A DNA stretch of 64,000 nucleotides from Sphingomonas citri (GTDB taxonomy: Bacteria; Pseudomonadota; Alphaproteobacteria; Sphingomonadales; Sphingomonadaceae). Position 1 is the first letter of the stretch. Every line of letters starts with the position of its first letter. Made by a program: the position numbers and the translations under genes. Positions 1-13,015 of this stretch are shown here, one piece after another. The notes under the pieces are model-generated. The model made no database searches. It was not told the DNA's origin and worked only from the letters and a program-made list of their open reading frames with translations. The stretch lies in NCBI RefSeq assembly GCF_019429485.1, contig NZ_JAHXZN010000001.1, positions 186,001 through 250,000 on the forward strand, written 5' to 3'.

Positions 1-1053
1 CACGGCGTGTTCGAGGAATTCGCGGACTGGCAGGGCAAGGGGCGCACCGTCTCGGCGCTGCCGTTCCGCCGCATCCCGTACCGCGAGTCGATGCTCAAAT
101 ACGGCAACGACAAGCCCGACCTGCGCAACCCGTTGATCATCAGCGACGTCGGCGCGCAGTTCGTCGGTTCGGGCTTCGGCCGCTTCGCCTCGATCGTCGA
201 GGCGGGTGACGTGGTGCGCGCGATCCCGGCGCCGAACACCGCGGACAAGAGCCGCAAGTTCTTCGACGACATAAACGCCTGGGCGCAGGGCGAGGGCTAT
301 GCCGGGCTCGGCTATGCCACCCGCAAGGGCGGCGAGTGGGGCGGCCCGATCGCCAAGAACCACGGCGAGGAGAAGATGAACGCGCTCGCCGACGCGCTCG
401 GTCTCGGGCCGGACGACGGACTGTTCTTCGCCGCCGGCAAGGAGGCGCAGGCGGCCAAGCTCGCCGGGCTGGCGCGCACCCGCGTCGCCGACCAGCTCGG
501 GCTGATCGACACGTCGCGCTTCGAGTTCTGCTGGATCGTCGACTTCCCGATGTTCGAATATGACGAGGACAGCAAGAAGGTCGATTTCAGCCACAATCCC
601 TTCTCGATGCCGCAGGGCGAGCTGGAGGCGCTGGAAACCAAGGACCCGCTCGACATCCTGGCCTATCAGTATGACATCGTCTGCAACGGCATCGAGCTGT
701 CGTCGGGCGCGATCCGGAACCACCGCCCCGACATCATGTACAAGGCGTTCGAGATCGCGGGCTACACCAAGGCCGACGTCGACACCAACTTCGCGGGCAT
801 GATCAACGCCTTCAAGTTCGGCGCGCCGCCGCATGGCGGGTCGGCGCCGGGGATCGACCGGATCGTGATGCTGCTCGCCGACGAGCCCAACATCCGCGAG
901 GTGATCGTCTTCCCGATGACGCAGAAGGCCGAGGACCTGATGATGGGCGCGCCCAGCTTCGTCTCGGCCAAGCAGCTCAAGGAGCTGAACATCAAGGTGA
1001 CCGCCGAGCTGCCGAAGGACAGCGACGCGCTGGTGGCGCCCAAGGCGGGGTGA
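1..1053 (+). CDS. aspS: aspartyl-tRNA synthetase, C-terminal part (5' end outside window)
   Basis: Class II aspartyl-tRNA synthetase, which charges tRNA-Asp in the cytoplasm. The frame is open at base 1, so about 350 C-terminal residues of a protein usually near 590 are present. Visible parts are the bacterial GAD insertion region (about bases 330-500), the motif KNHGEE, the FPMFEYDE stretch followed by HNPFSMPQ, the conserved GAIRNHRPD, and class II motif 3 with [15 protein letters not shown] at about 820-870. The C-terminus ends in the usual [16 protein letters not shown] block plus a short tail. It is convergent with the carbonic anhydrase gene, with palindromic element A1 between them. 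Whether it is the discriminating or non-discriminating type cannot be judged without the N-terminal anticodon-binding domain. Confidence 0.96.
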   Translation, partial: HGVFEEFADWQGKGRTVSALPFRRIPYRESMLKYGNDKPDLRNPLIISDVGAQFVGSGFGRFASIVEAGDVVRAIPAPNTADKSRKFFDDINAWAQGEGYAGLGYATRKGGEWGGPIAKNHGEEKMNALADALGLGPDDGLFFAAGKEAQAAKLAGLARTRVADQLGLIDTSRFEFCWIVDFPMFEYDEDSKKVDFSHNPFSMPQGELEALETKDPLDILAYQYDIVCNGIELSSGAIRNHRPDIMYKAFEIAGYTKADVDTNFAGMINAFKFGAPPHGGSAPGIDRIVMLLADEPNIREVIVFPMTQKAEDLMMGAPSFVSAKQLKELNIKVTAELPKDSDALVAPKAG

Positions 1054-1092
1054 GGGGACGAGGGTAGGGGGTGTTGCTCGTTCCTTGAAGCT

Positions 1093-1183
1093 GTTCCCCG
1101 GCGGAGGCCGGGGCCCAGTTGGGCGGACGTCGGTGAATCCCGCCACGGCCTTCCCAACTGGGCCCCGGCCTTCGCCGGGGAAC
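1093..1183. repeat. intergenic palindromic element, family A copy 1
   Basis: Two 31-nt arms (1093-1123 and 1153-1183) are inverted copies with one mismatch, separated by a 29-nt loop. The outer ends read GTTCCCCGGCG and its complement. The element lies between the convergent ends of aspS and can. A second copy of the same family is at 50024-50116. It could fold as a strong hairpin and act as a bidirectional terminator; that role is inferred. Confidence 0.85.
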
Positions 1184-1227
1184 GGAAGAGGGTAGGGCGC
1201 CCCGTTCCCGCGAACGCCCCAGTCACC

Positions 1228-1857
1228 TCACGCCGGCTCGAAGTGGCCGTCGTCCTGCAGCACGCGCAGCTTGCCGTCGGCGATCGCGAACACCGCGCCG
1301 TGCAGCCGCAGCTTGCCCGCCTCGACGCGCTCCTGCACGAACGGGAAGGTCATCAGGTTCGCCAGCGAGACCTTGACGCCCTCCTGCTCCAGCGCGGTCT
1401 GACCCTCGGCGCCCTGGCCGTGCTCGTGGATCACCTTCTCGCGCGCGTCGTCGAGCAGGTCGATCCACGCCGCGACGAAGCCGCCGTGGCCCGGCTCGGC
1501 CTGCTTGAGGTCGCCCGACAGCGCCGCCTTGACGCCGCCGCACGCGCCGTGGCCGAGCACCAGCACTTCCTCGACCTGGAGCACGGTGACCGCGAACTCG
1601 AGCGCCGCCGAGACGCCGTGGCGCCCGCCGCCGGTCTCGAACGGCGGGACCAGCGCGGCGACGTTGCGCACCACGAACACCTCGCCCGGACGGCTGCCGA
1701 AGATGGTGGCAGGATCGACCCGGCTATCCGAGCAGGCGATCACCATCACCTTGGGCGACTGCCCGCTGGCCAGCTCGGTCCAGCGCTCGCGCTCCTCCAG
1801 CCACTCGTTACCGCGAAAGCGATAATAGCCGTCAATCATATCGTGGAACTTGCTCAT
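1228..1857 (-). CDS. can: beta-class carbonic anhydrase
   Basis: Zinc enzyme interconverting CO2 and bicarbonate; 209 residues, normal for the bacterial beta class. Zinc ligands are visible: Cys42 in ACSDSR, then His103 and Cys106 in GHGACGG. The Asp44/Arg46 pair is also present. The sequence has no signal peptide, so it is cytoplasmic. The gene starts at ATG 1857 and is divergent from lipA, leaving 54 bp that must hold both promoters. The product probably supplies bicarbonate for carboxylases. Family assignment is firm; the physiological role follows from the family. Confidence 0.95.
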   Translation of the reverse strand: MSKFHDMIDGYYRFRGNEWLEERERWTELASGQSPKVMVIACSDSRVDPATIFGSRPGEVFVVRNVAALVPPFETGGGRHGVSAALEFAVTVLQVEEVLVLGHGACGGVKAALSGDLKQAEPGHGGFVAAWIDLLDDAREKVIHEHGQGAEGQTALEQEGVKVSLANLMTFPFVQERVEAGKLRLHGAVFAIADGKLRVLQDDGHFEPA

Positions 1858-1911
1858 TCGTCAGTTACCCTTCCGTTGTTTCGAAGACCGCCAGCCGCTA
1901 TCTGCGACGGC

Positions 1912-2832
1912 ATGAACGAGATGACTCCGCTTCCGGCTCCCGCGCGCCAGCGCAAACCCGACTGGATCCGCGTCAAGGCGCCCACCAGCGAGGGTTTCGC
2001 CGCCACGCGCGCGCTGATGCGCTCGAAGAGCCTCACCACCGTGTGCGAGGAGGCCGCCTGCCCGAACATCGGGGAGTGCTGGACCAAGAAGCACGCGACG
2101 GTGATGATCCTGGGCGACACCTGCACGCGCGCCTGCGCCTTCTGCAACGTCAAGACGGGCATGCCGCGCGCGGTCGACCCGATGGAGCCGCAGAACGTCG
2201 CCGACGCCGCCGCGCAGATGGGGCTGGAGCATATCGTCGTCACCTCCGTCGACCGCGACGACCTGCCCGATGGCGGCGCGCGGCAGTTCGTACGGGTGAT
2301 CGAGGCGATCCGCCGCACCAACCCGACGACGACGATCGAGATCCTCACACCCGATTTCCGCAACAAGCACGAAGCCGCGGTGGAAGCCATCGTCGCGGCG
2401 CGCCCAGACGTGTATAATCACAATCTGGAAACCGTGCCGCGGCTCTACCCGACGATCCGGCCCGGCGCGCGCTATTACGCCTCGATCCGGCTGCTCGAGA
2501 GCGTCAAGAAGCTCGACCCGTCGATCTTCACCAAGTCGGGCATCATGCTCGGGCTCGGCGAGGAGCGGCTAGAGGTCCACCAGGTGATGGACGACATGCG
2601 CTCGGCCGACATCGATTTCCTGACGATGGGCCAGTATCTCCAGCCGACGCCTCGCCACGCCAAGGTGGCCGAGTTCGTGCCCCCCAAGGCGTTCGACGCT
2701 TATGCCGCGATCGCGCGCGCCAAGGGCTTCCTGCTGGTGGCGTCTTCACCGCTGACGCGGTCGAGCTATCACGCCGGCGACGATTTCGCGAAGATGCGGG
2801 CAGCGCGCGAGGCCAAGCTTGCCCAAGCATAG
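1912..2832 (+). CDS. lipA: lipoyl synthase
   Basis: Radical SAM enzyme that inserts two sulfurs into octanoyl-lipoyl domains of 2-oxoacid dehydrogenases; 306 residues. Both iron-sulfur clusters are readable: auxiliary-cluster cysteines 45, 50 and 56 (C-x4-C-x5-C) and radical SAM cysteines 71, 75 and 78 (C-x3-C-x2-C). The conserved C-terminal RSSYHA motif is present. ATG 1912 is chosen because the frame upstream runs antisense through can. The downstream Coq10-like gene overlaps its 3' end by 14 bp, indicating co-transcription. Confidence 0.97.
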   Translation: MNEMTPLPAPARQRKPDWIRVKAPTSEGFAATRALMRSKSLTTVCEEAACPNIGECWTKKHATVMILGDTCTRACAFCNVKTGMPRAVDPMEPQNVADAAAQMGLEHIVVTSVDRDDLPDGGARQFVRVIEAIRRTNPTTTIEILTPDFRNKHEAAVEAIVAARPDVYNHNLETVPRLYPTIRPGARYYASIRLLESVKKLDPSIFTKSGIMLGLGEERLEVHQVMDDMRSADIDFLTMGQYLQPTPRHAKVAEFVPPKAFDAYAAIARAKGFLLVASSPLTRSSYHAGDDFAKMRAAREAKLAQA

Positions 2833-3313
2833 CGAGACCCGCCGGCTGCCCTACAGCCCCGAGCAGATGTTCGACCTGGTCGCGGACGTGCGCCGCTATC
2901 CCGAGTTCCTGCCCTGGGTGACCGCGATGCGCGTGCGCCGCGACGGTGACACCGAGACGCTGGCGGACATGATCGTCGGCTTCAAAGGGCTGCGCGAGAC
3001 CTTCACCTCGAAAGTGGCCAAGGCGCGCCCGGACACGATCCGCGTCGAATACGTCGACGGGCCGCTCAAGTATCTCCACAACGACTGGCGTTTCCGTCCC
3101 GACGGGGAGGGCGGCTCGCTGGTCGACTTCACCGTCGACTTCGCTTTCAAGAACCGAATGTTCGAGATGCTCGCGGGGCAGGTTTTCGGCGTCGCGCTGC
3201 GCCGGATGATCGGCGCCTTTGAGGAGCGCGCGCGCGCACTCTACGGCGACTCGGTCGCTGGCTCCTCGTCGGGTTCGGGCAGCAGCAGTTCCAGCGCGCA
3301 CAGCGCCGCCTGA
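2819..3313 (+). CDS. Coq10/RatA-like START-domain protein
   Basis: About 164 residues of the Coq10/RatA SRPBCC family, ubiquinone-binding chaperones in respiration (RatA is a ribosome-associated member in E. coli). The family pattern [21 protein letters not shown] is recognisable near the N-terminus and the domain ends at about residue 140. It starts with TTG 2819 inside the lipA 3' end, as commonly seen for this pair. The last ~24 codons form a Ser/Gly-rich tail encoded where the gene overlaps the convergent pncC by 73 bp, so that tail is probably a by-product of overprinting. Coq10 function is more likely than a toxin function in this setting, but the sequence alone does not decide. Confidence 0.85.
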   Translation: MPKHSETRRLPYSPEQMFDLVADVRRYPEFLPWVTAMRVRRDGDTETLADMIVGFKGLRETFTSKVAKARPDTIRVEYVDGPLKYLHNDWRFRPDGEGGSLVDFTVDFAFKNRMFEMLAGQVFGVALRRMIGAFEERARALYGDSVAGSSSGSGSSSSSAHSAA

Positions 3314-3777
3314 AGTCGCACCCCGGCGCGGCCGAGGTCGCCGAAGAAGCGCTTGTCGGCGACCACGTTGGCGGGATCACCCGCGCGCTCGGCGCGCGCG
3401 AACACCACCGTCCCGACCGGCTTCTTCTCGGTCCCGCCGCCCGGACCCGCGACGCCGGTGATCGCCACCGCGACGTCGGCCTCGGACTGCGCCAGCGCCC
3501 CCTGCGCCATGCTCCACGCCACCGCGATCGAGACCGCGCCGAACGTGTCGAGCACGTCGCCGCTCACCCGTAACTGGCGCTGCTTGGCCTCGTTGGAATA
3601 CGTGATGAAGCCAGCGTCGAACACGTCGGACGAGCCTGCGATCTCGGTCAGCGCGGCGGAGACGAGCCCGCCGGTGCAGCTCTCCGCCACCGCGACGCGG
3701 CGCCCGGCGGCGCGATTGGCCTCGATCACGCGGCGCGCCGCGTCGACCAGCTGCTGCGGAAGAACGTCGTCGCTCAC
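3241..3777 (-). CDS. pncC: nicotinamide-nucleotide amidohydrolase, PncC / CinA C-terminal family
   Basis: 178 residues matching stand-alone CinA C-terminal domain proteins, which deamidate NMN to NaMN in pyridine-nucleotide recycling. The family signature AESCTGGLVSAALT is at residues ~31-44, the YSNEAK motif follows, and AITGVAGPGGGT with KPVGTV forms the second signature. No N-terminal MoeA-like domain is present, so this is the short form. It starts with GTG 3777, overlapping the upstream gene's stop by 4 bp. It is part of an ispDF - exported protein - pncC minus-strand operon and its 3' end overlaps the Coq10-like gene. Confidence 0.92.
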   Translation of the reverse strand: MSDDVLPQQLVDAARRVIEANRAAGRRVAVAESCTGGLVSAALTEIAGSSDVFDAGFITYSNEAKQRQLRVSGDVLDTFGAVSIAVAWSMAQGALAQSEADVAVAITGVAGPGGGTEKKPVGTVVFARAERAGDPANVVADKRFFGDLGRAGVRLQAALCALELLLPEPDEEPATESP

Positions 3778-4313
3778 GGCGCGGTCGCCGCCGCGCAGAC
3801 CGGCAGGTCGGGGATCGCGTCGCGCTTGCCCTTGCTCTTCTCGGCCTTGAGATATTGTAGCGTCGCCACGACGATGCCCGCGGTGTTGCGCGCCGGCAGC
3901 GGCTCGAGCAATGTCACCAGCCGGTCGAGCGTCCCGCAGTCGCCGCGCTGGATCCGCCCGGTGATCTGCGGCGCGAAGAGCGAGGTCAGCATCGGGCGCG
4001 CATAGTCGCTCAGCAGCAGCAGTTCCACCGCCGGGTCGCTGAGCTTGGCGATCGCGGTGCGCGCCGCGGGCCAGGCGCGGTCGGCCTCGCGGTCATATTT
4101 CTGGAGCAGGGCGCTGTCCGACTTCCGCAGCAGGCTGGAGGCGGGCAGCGCGGCACAGACGCGACCGGCGTCGCGGATGATCTCGGGCAGGGCGACCAGC
4201 GCGATCGACTCGGCGTCGGTGCTCGACAGGCAGCGGTCCTGCGCGGCGGCGGGGGGCGCGGCGAGCAACGCGACGACGGCGAGCGCCGCGGCGAGCGAGG
4301 GGAGGCGGCTCAT
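3774..4313 (-). CDS. small exported hypothetical protein
   Basis: 179 residues starting at ATG 4313. An N-terminal hydrophobic stretch of about 20 residues ends in AAPPAAAQ, a convincing Sec signal peptide with cleavage after AAA/AQ. The mature part is mainly helical with cysteines at CLSS, RVCAALP, GDCGTLD and PVCAAA that could form disulfides in the periplasm. I do not recognise a named family. It overlaps ispDF (ATGA) and pncC (GTGA), so it is translationally coupled to both, but nothing in the sequence links it to isoprenoid synthesis. Confidence 0.8.
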   Translation of the reverse strand: MSRLPSLAAALAVVALLAAPPAAAQDRCLSSTDAESIALVALPEIIRDAGRVCAALPASSLLRKSDSALLQKYDREADRAWPAARTAIAKLSDPAVELLLLSDYARPMLTSLFAPQITGRIQRGDCGTLDRLVTLLEPLPARNTAGIVVATLQYLKAEKSKGKRDAIPDLPVCAAATAP

Positions 4314-5437
4314 GCGTCGAACCCGCCGGGCAGCGTGACAGTCGCGACCGCCTGCGCGGCAATCCCTTCCCCACGGCCGGTAAAGCCGAGTCGCTCGGTG
4401 GTGGTCGCTTTCACGCTCACCCGATCGGTCGAGAGGCCGAGAAGTTCCGCGATCCGCGCCTGCATCGCGGCACGGTGCGGGCCGATCTTGGGCGCCTCGC
4501 ACATCAGCGTGAGGTCGACGAAGGTGACGCGCCCGCCGCGTGCCTCGACCAGCGAGCGAGCGTGCGTGAGGAACTGTCCCGATTCGGCACCGCGCCATCG
4601 CGGATCGCTCGGCGGGAAGTGCGTGCCGATATCGCCCGCCGCGATCGTGCCGAGCACCGCGTCGGTGATGGCGTGGAGTGCGACGTCGGCGTCGCTGTGG
4701 CCGGAGAGACCCTGGTGGTGCGGGATCAGCACGCCGCCGAGCCACAGCTCCTCGCCGTCCTCGAGCCGGTGCACGTCGAAGCCGCTCGCCGAGCGGGTCT
4801 CCACGCCGACGCGCGCCGCCGCGGCGGTGAAATCGGCGGGGTAGGTGATCTTGTCGAGCATCATGTCCCCTTCGACCTGCGCCACGCTCAGCCCGAGCGC
4901 GCGCACCATCTGGGCGTCATCGGTCGCGGAACCGCCCTCCCACGCCGCGTGCGCGCGCGCCAGTGTGGCGGCGTCGAACGCCTGCGGCGTCTGCACGCGC
5001 GCGAGCGTCTCCCGCGCTATCGTGGCACCGTCCGTCGCTACAAGCGTGTCGGCGACCGGCAGGACCGGAATTGCGCCGGGTGCATCCTTGAGCGTGGCGA
5101 GCAGGCGGTCGATCACCGCGTGCGGCACGAACGGTCGCGCCGCGTCGTGCACCAGCACGCGCGTCGCGCCAGCGGCGGCCTCGAGCCCCGCGCGCACCGA
5201 GTCACGCCGCTCGAAGCCGCCGATCACCCATTCGGCGCTGGGCACCGCCGCCGCGAGCAGCGCCTGCTGCCCCGCGCCGATCACGACGATCACGCGATCG
5301 ATCGCCGGGTGTGCCGACAGCGCGGCATGGCTCCACGCGATCATCGGCCGGCCCGCGACGGGCGCATATTGCTTGGGCGCGGCGCTGCCGCTGCGCGAGC
5401 CGCTGCCGGCGGCGACGATGAGGGCGACCGTGGTCAT
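4310..5437 (-). CDS. ispDF: fused IspD-IspF (MEP cytidylyltransferase / MEcPP synthase)
   Basis: Bifunctional enzyme of the MEP isoprenoid pathway, 375 residues. The N-terminal ~215 residues are IspD, with the nucleotide-binding start ALIVAAGSGSRSG and the VHDAARPFV motif. The C-terminal ~155 residues are IspF, with the metal-site SGFDVHRL and GHSDADVALHAI motifs and the C-terminal TTTERLGFTGRGEGIAA. Fusion of the two is typical of alphaproteobacteria. ATG 5437 is chosen because the frame continuing upstream lies antisense to dusB. It is first in a three-gene operon with the exported protein and pncC. Confidence 0.97.
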   Translation of the reverse strand: MTTVALIVAAGSGSRSGSAAPKQYAPVAGRPMIAWSHAALSAHPAIDRVIVVIGAGQQALLAAAVPSAEWVIGGFERRDSVRAGLEAAAGATRVLVHDAARPFVPHAVIDRLLATLKDAPGAIPVLPVADTLVATDGATIARETLARVQTPQAFDAATLARAHAAWEGGSATDDAQMVRALGLSVAQVEGDMMLDKITYPADFTAAAARVGVETRSASGFDVHRLEDGEELWLGGVLIPHHQGLSGHSDADVALHAITDAVLGTIAAGDIGTHFPPSDPRWRGAESGQFLTHARSLVEARGGRVTFVDLTLMCEAPKIGPHRAAMQARIAELLGLSTDRVSVKATTTERLGFTGRGEGIAAQAVATVTLPGGFDA

Positions 5438-5518
5438 GGCGGCGCGCCCTAGCCGCTCCGCGCCGACCTTGCCAGACCGGTGCGCGTCGACTACCTGCCC
5501 ATTTTTCGAGCAGCAGCG

Positions 5519-6532
5519 ATGAATCAGCCTCTTCCTCCCCGGCTCACGCCGATCCGTGTCGGCGAGGTGAGCGTCGACCAGCCGGTCGTGCTCGCGCCGA
5601 TGACCGGCGTCTCCGACCAGCCGTTCCGCACCCTGGTCCGCCGCTACGGCTCGGGGCTCAACGTCACCGAGATGATCGCGAGCCAGGCGGCGATCCGCGA
5701 GACGCGCCAGTCGCTGCAGAAGGCGATGTGGCACGTGTCGGAGGAGCCGGTGTCGATGCAGCTGGTCGGCTGCACCCCGCACGAGATGGGCGAGGCGGCG
5801 CGGCTCGCGCGCGACAAGGGCGCCGCGATCATCGACATCAACATGGGCTGCCCGGTCCGCAAGGTCACCAATGGCGACGCCGGCTCGGCGCTGATGCGCG
5901 ACCTCGGGCTCGCCGCGGCGATCGTCAAGGAAGTGGTGCGCGCGGTCGACGCGCCGGTGACGCTCAAGATGCGGATGGGCTGGTGCCACGACAGCCTCAA
6001 CGCGCCCGAGCTGGCGCGCATCGCCGAGGACCTCGGCGTCCGCATGGTCACGGTCCACGGCCGCACCCGCAATCAGATGTACAAGGGTAGCGCCGACTGG
6101 GGCTTCGTCCGCTCGGTCAAGGAGGCCGTGTCGATCCCCGTGATCGTCAACGGCGACATCTGCGGGATCGACGACGCCGAGACCGCGCTGGCGCAGTCCG
6201 GCGCGGACGGCGTGATGATCGGCCGCGGTGCCTACGGCCGCCCGTGGCTGCTCGGCCAGGTGATGCACTGGTTCGCCACCGGCGAGCGCCGGCCCGACCC
6301 GACGCTCGACGAGCAATATGCCGTGATGTCAGAGCATTACGAAATGATGCTGAGCCACTATGGCATCGTCACCGGCGTCAATATGGCGCGCAAGCACATC
6401 GGCTGGTACACCAAGGGGATCCACGGCTCGGCCGAGTTCCGCAACGCGGTCAACCAGGAGCCCGACCCCGAGCGGGTCAAGGCGATGCTCGCCGACTTCT
6501 ACGCGCCGCACCGGATGCGGGACGCCGCGTGA
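5519..6532 (+). CDS. dusB: tRNA-dihydrouridine synthase (NifR3 family)
   Basis: FMN- and NADPH-dependent reduction of uridines in tRNA; 337 residues from ATG 5519. A GTG at 5480 would add 13 residues that lack family conservation. The TIM-barrel start [14 protein letters not shown], the catalytic cysteine (about residue 111) in INMGCPVRK, and the FMN phosphate-binding [16 protein letters not shown] are all visible. It is the classic nifR3 position, directly upstream of ntrBC with a GTGA overlap, so its transcription likely sets basal NtrBC levels. Confidence 0.96.
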   Translation: MNQPLPPRLTPIRVGEVSVDQPVVLAPMTGVSDQPFRTLVRRYGSGLNVTEMIASQAAIRETRQSLQKAMWHVSEEPVSMQLVGCTPHEMGEAARLARDKGAAIIDINMGCPVRKVTNGDAGSALMRDLGLAAAIVKEVVRAVDAPVTLKMRMGWCHDSLNAPELARIAEDLGVRMVTVHGRTRNQMYKGSADWGFVRSVKEAVSIPVIVNGDICGIDDAETALAQSGADGVMIGRGAYGRPWLLGQVMHWFATGERRPDPTLDEQYAVMSEHYEMMLSHYGIVTGVNMARKHIGWYTKGIHGSAEFRNAVNQEPDPERVKAMLADFYAPHRMRDAA

Positions 6533-7586
6533 GATCGACGCAGCGCGGGCCGAGCGAGGCCGAGCTGCTCGCCGCGCTGCCGGTCGCGGTGTTGGTGGTC
6601 GACCCGGACGATCGCGTCGAACGCGCCAACGCCGAGGCGGAGACGCTGCTCAACCTCTCCGAGCGAGCGATGCGCGGACAGACCGTCGCCGAGCTGCTCG
6701 GGGTGGCCGACGCCGAGACGCGGCGCGCGGGACACGCCTTCGCCGCCTTCGACATCGAGCTGGAGATGCGCGGCGGTGTCCGCATACGCGTCGACCTGGT
6801 CGAGGCGGCGGTGGTCGACCAGCCCGGCTGGCGCACGATCACGCTCCACCATGCCGCGGCGTCGCGTCGGCTCGGCGTCTCGGGCGACCGAGCCGCGGCG
6901 GCACGCGCCGCGGTCGGGGCGGCGGCGATGCTGGCGCATGAGATCAAGAACCCGCTGTCGAGCATCCGCGGCGCCGCGCAGCTGATCGCCGACGGCGCGT
7001 CGCCAGACGAACTCACCGGCCTGGTCATCACCGAGGTCGACCGGATCGCCGCGCTGATCGATCACATGGAGGATTTCACCGATACACGGCCGCGCGAGGT
7101 AGCGCCGCTCAACATCTACCCGCTGCTGGCGCACGCGCGCGGCGTCGCGTTGGCGGGGTTCGCGCGCGACGTGCCGATCGAGGAACGCTACGACCCCTCG
7201 CTGCCGCCGGTGCTCGGCAACCGCGACGCGCTGCTCCAGGTGGTGCTCAACCTGCTCAAGAACGCCGCCGCGGCGCTGGGCGAGCGCGGCGAGCGGCGCA
7301 TCACCCTCACCACCGCCTATCGTCACGGCATCACCGTGGCGACCGGCAAGGGGCGCGAGCGAGTCGCGCTGCCGATCGAGCTGTGCGTGATCGACACCGG
7401 GCCGGGCGCGCCCGACGACATCGCCGACCATCTCTTCGACCCGTTCGTCTCCGGGCGACCCGAGGGCAAGGGGCTGGGGCTGGCGTTGGTCGACAAGCTG
7501 GTGCGCGACATGGGCGGGATCGTGCAATATGCGCGCGAGGGCCAGCCGCACCACACCGTCTTCCGCCTGCTGCTGCCGCGCGCCGC

Positions 7587-7590
<4 letters not shown>
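6529..7590 (+). CDS. ntrB: nitrogen regulation sensor histidine kinase NtrB
   Basis: Cytoplasmic PII-responsive kinase/phosphatase for NtrC, 353 residues. It has an N-terminal PAS-like domain (about 15-95), a dimerisation/phosphoacceptor helix with His137 in [11 protein letters not shown], and a C-terminal HATPase with LLKNAAAAL (N box) and [10 protein letters not shown] (G2). No transmembrane segment is seen. The start is GTG 6529, overlapping the dusB stop by 4 bp; the following ntrC also starts in a GTGA overlap. Strong nifR3-ntrB-ntrC context makes the assignment secure. Confidence 0.95.
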
Positions 7591-9041
<1,451 letters not shown>

Positions 9042-9093
9042 GCTCCCGAAATATGTGTTCTCTGTGCAACACCGATGTTGTAGCGGGGGAGCG

Positions 9094-11343
9094 ATGATCG
9101 CGGGAGTCACTCCCTCCTCTTCCACCACGTCGTCCGCCCGTCGGCGGCCGACGGTGACGCCGGCGCTGGAGCTAGCGGTGCTCGCGGTAGCGGTCGCGAT
9201 CGGCGTGGGCAGCTATTTCTCGGTACGTAGCGAGGGCGGCACCGCCGCGCTGATCGAGCCGCCGGTGGTCGCGCTGCTGCTCGTCGCCAACCTCGTCGCA
9301 GGCATCGCGCTGATGATCCTGCTGGGGCGGCGGATCGCGCTCAACCGCGCCGCGCGCTCGCCCGTCGGCGGGGAGGGGCGGCTCCATGTCCGACTGGTGC
9401 TGCTCTTCTCGCTCGTCGCCGCGGTACCCGCGCTGCTGGTGACGATCTTCGCCTCGCTGCTGTTCCAATACGGTGTCCAGTTCTGGTACTCGGACCGCGC
9501 GCGCGGCATGTTCGAGAACGCCGCCTCGGTGGCGCAGGAGAGCTATCGCAACGAATCGGACCGGGTCGGCCGCGAGACGATGACGATGGCGGGCGACCTC
9601 GCCGACTATCTCCGCGCCGACCCGATCGAGAGCAAGCGGTTCGCCGCGGGCCTCGCCTATCAGCTGTACCTCCGTAACCTGTCGGAGGCGTTGATCGTTC
9701 AGCGCGGGCAAGACGGCGAGCTTCGGACCCGCGCCCTGGTCAACCCCTACGACCGGCAGCTCGAGCGAGTCGTCACCGCGCCGATGATCGACCAGATCGA
9801 GGGCGGGGCCGCCTCGGTGGTGGTGCGCTCGGGCGACCGCGTCGGCGTGCTGACTCGTCTCGACTATCAGCCGCACACCTATCTCTACTCGGCGCGCGTG
9901 TTCGACCCGCAGCTCGCCAATCAGCTCAACCGCGGCGCGGCGGTGCTCGCCGACTATCGCCAGCTGATCGCGCGCGCGCGCTCGCTCCAGCTCCGGTTCA
10001 ACGCCGCGCTGCTGATCGTCTCGCTGCTGATCGTCGGCGTCGCGGTGTGGATCGCGCTCGCGGTCGCGGACCGGCTGGTGCGCCCGGTCGGCGAGCTGGT
10101 GGACGCCGCACGCCGCGTCGAGGGTGGCGATCTCGCGGCCCGCGTGCCCGAGACGCCGGCGCGCGACGAGGTCGGCACGCTCGCCAACGCCTTCAACAGC
10201 ATGACGGCGCGGCTGGAGACGCAGAACACTGCGCTGGTGACCGCCAACACCCAGCTCGAGAACCGTCGCGCGCTGATCGAGGCGGTGATGTCGGGCGTGT
10301 CGGCGGGGGTGATCTCGATCGACTCGCAGGATCGCACGATCCGACTGGTCAACAGCTCGGCGCAGACTTTGCTGGGGCTTGACGCGCCGCCGGTCGGCCG
10401 GGTGCTGCGCGCGGTCGCGCCCGAGCTCGACGCGATGCTCGACGAGGGCGCGCGCGAGGCCAACGTCCAGCACAATGTCCAGGGGGAGATGCGGACCTTC
10501 GCGGCGCGGATCGCGCGCGACGGCACCGGACCGATCATCACCTTCGACGACATCACCCAGCAGCTGACCGATCAGCGACGCGCCGCCTGGGCCGACGTGG
10601 CGCGCCGCATCGCGCACGAGATCAAGAACCCGCTCACCCCGATCCAGCTCGCCGCCGAGCGACTACAACGCCGCTACGGGAGCAAGATCGAGGCGGGCGA
10701 CACCACCTTCGCGCGGCTGACCGACACGATCGTCCGCCAGGTCGGCGACCTGCGCCGCATGGTCGACGAATTCTCCTCCTTCGCGCGCATGCCCAAGCCC
10801 GTGTTCCGCGAGGAAGCGCTGGTCGACATCGCGCGCCAGACGATGTTCCTCCACGAGGTGGCGCATCCCGGCATCCGCTTCGTGCTGGAGCATGATGAGC
10901 CCGCGCCGACCCTGGTGTGCGACCGTCGCCAGATCGGCCAGGCGCTCACCAACATCGTCAAGAACGCGGTAGAGGCGGTCGAGGCCGCCGACGTCAGCGA
11001 GGGCGCGGTGACGATGGCGCTGCGTGAAGGCGAGGGCCGGGTCGTGATCGAGGTGGCCGACACCGGCGTCGGCCTGCCGCTCGAGCGCGACCGTATTGTC
11101 GAGCCCTACATGACGACGCGCGCGCGCGGCACCGGCCTGGGGCTCGCTATCGTTAAGAAGATCGTGGAGGAGCATTTCGGCACGATGACCTTCGCCGACC
11201 GCGCCGGCGGCGGCACCGTGGTGACCCTGTCGTTCGACGCGTCGCTGCTCGCCCCGCTCGCCGCCGAGGATTCTGTCCCGCCCGGTGCGGGCTCCACCGA
11301 CGACGATCGCACGATCGCCGCTTTGACCAGGAATCGGATCTAG
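9094..11343 (+). CDS. ntrY: NtrY-type membrane sensor histidine kinase
   Basis: 749 residues from ATG 9094, preceded by a purine-rich ribosome site ending in GGGGGAGCG. Three hydrophobic segments lie near residues 28-50, 55-75 and 95-120, then a large extracytoplasmic region, another membrane helix near 305-330, a HAMP linker (LVRPVGELVDAARRV), a PAS domain, a phosphoacceptor His508 in [13 protein letters not shown], and a C-terminal HATPase with GTGLGLAIVKK. It pairs with NtrX 6 bp downstream. In alphaproteobacteria NtrYX has been linked to nitrogen, redox and envelope responses; the signal here is not evident. Confidence 0.95.
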   Translation: MIAGVTPSSSTTSSARRRPTVTPALELAVLAVAVAIGVGSYFSVRSEGGTAALIEPPVVALLLVANLVAGIALMILLGRRIALNRAARSPVGGEGRLHVRLVLLFSLVAAVPALLVTIFASLLFQYGVQFWYSDRARGMFENAASVAQESYRNESDRVGRETMTMAGDLADYLRADPIESKRFAAGLAYQLYLRNLSEALIVQRGQDGELRTRALVNPYDRQLERVVTAPMIDQIEGGAASVVVRSGDRVGVLTRLDYQPHTYLYSARVFDPQLANQLNRGAAVLADYRQLIARARSLQLRFNAALLIVSLLIVGVAVWIALAVADRLVRPVGELVDAARRVEGGDLAARVPETPARDEVGTLANAFNSMTARLETQNTALVTANTQLENRRALIEAVMSGVSAGVISIDSQDRTIRLVNSSAQTLLGLDAPPVGRVLRAVAPELDAMLDEGAREANVQHNVQGEMRTFAARIARDGTGPIITFDDITQQLTDQRRAAWADVARRIAHEIKNPLTPIQLAAERLQRRYGSKIEAGDTTFARLTDTIVRQVGDLRRMVDEFSSFARMPKPVFREEALVDIARQTMFLHEVAHPGIRFVLEHDEPAPTLVCDRRQIGQALTNIVKNAVEAVEAADVSEGAVTMALREGEGRVVIEVADTGVGLPLERDRIVEPYMTTRARGTGLGLAIVKKIVEEHFGTMTFADRAGGGTVVTLSFDASLLAPLAAEDSVPPGAGSTDDDRTIAALTRNRI

Positions 11344-11349
11344 ACAGCT

Positions 11350-12720
<1,371 letters not shown>

Positions 12721-12748
12721 GCAGTCAGGACCTTACCTCAGCGCGCGC

Positions 12749-12868
12749 CGTTCGTGCTGAGGAGAGGGTGAGCTCGTCGAAGCCTCGTCTCGAAGCACCG
12801 CCACGACCGGTGTAGCTGCGCTTCGAGACGGCGCTTCGGCTTCGCTCAGCGCCTCCTCAGCGCGAACG
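12749..12868. repeat. intergenic palindromic element, family C copy 1
   Basis: Two imperfectly complementary arms of about 48 nt (12749-12796, 12820-12868) surround a 23-nt loop. The outer ends are CGTTCG / CGAACG and the inner ends CTCGAAGC / GCTTCGAG. It lies in the 295-bp space between ntrX and hfq. The second copy, at 14828-14950, has the arms in the opposite order. The rest of this gap (12869-13015) holds only the hfq leader. Confidence 0.8.
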
Positions 12869-13015
12869 TGGGTAAGACAGGCGCCCGTGATCACCCCACC
12901 TAGACGCGCCCGCGGCGGAACCCTATTTTACGCTCGCCGCTTACAGCGCGGCACGTCCGACGCCGGCAACGGCGCACCCCGCGGGGAACCTCCCGCCAAG
13001 AACAAGGACCCTTCA

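Noticed and set aside
1243..1911. Upstream extension of the lipA frame
   Set aside because: It is antisense to the carbonic anhydrase gene and has no recognisable domain; LipA homology begins at 1912.
5438..6316. Upstream extension of the ispDF frame
   Set aside because: Antisense to dusB; IspD homology starts at residue 2 of the 5437 start.
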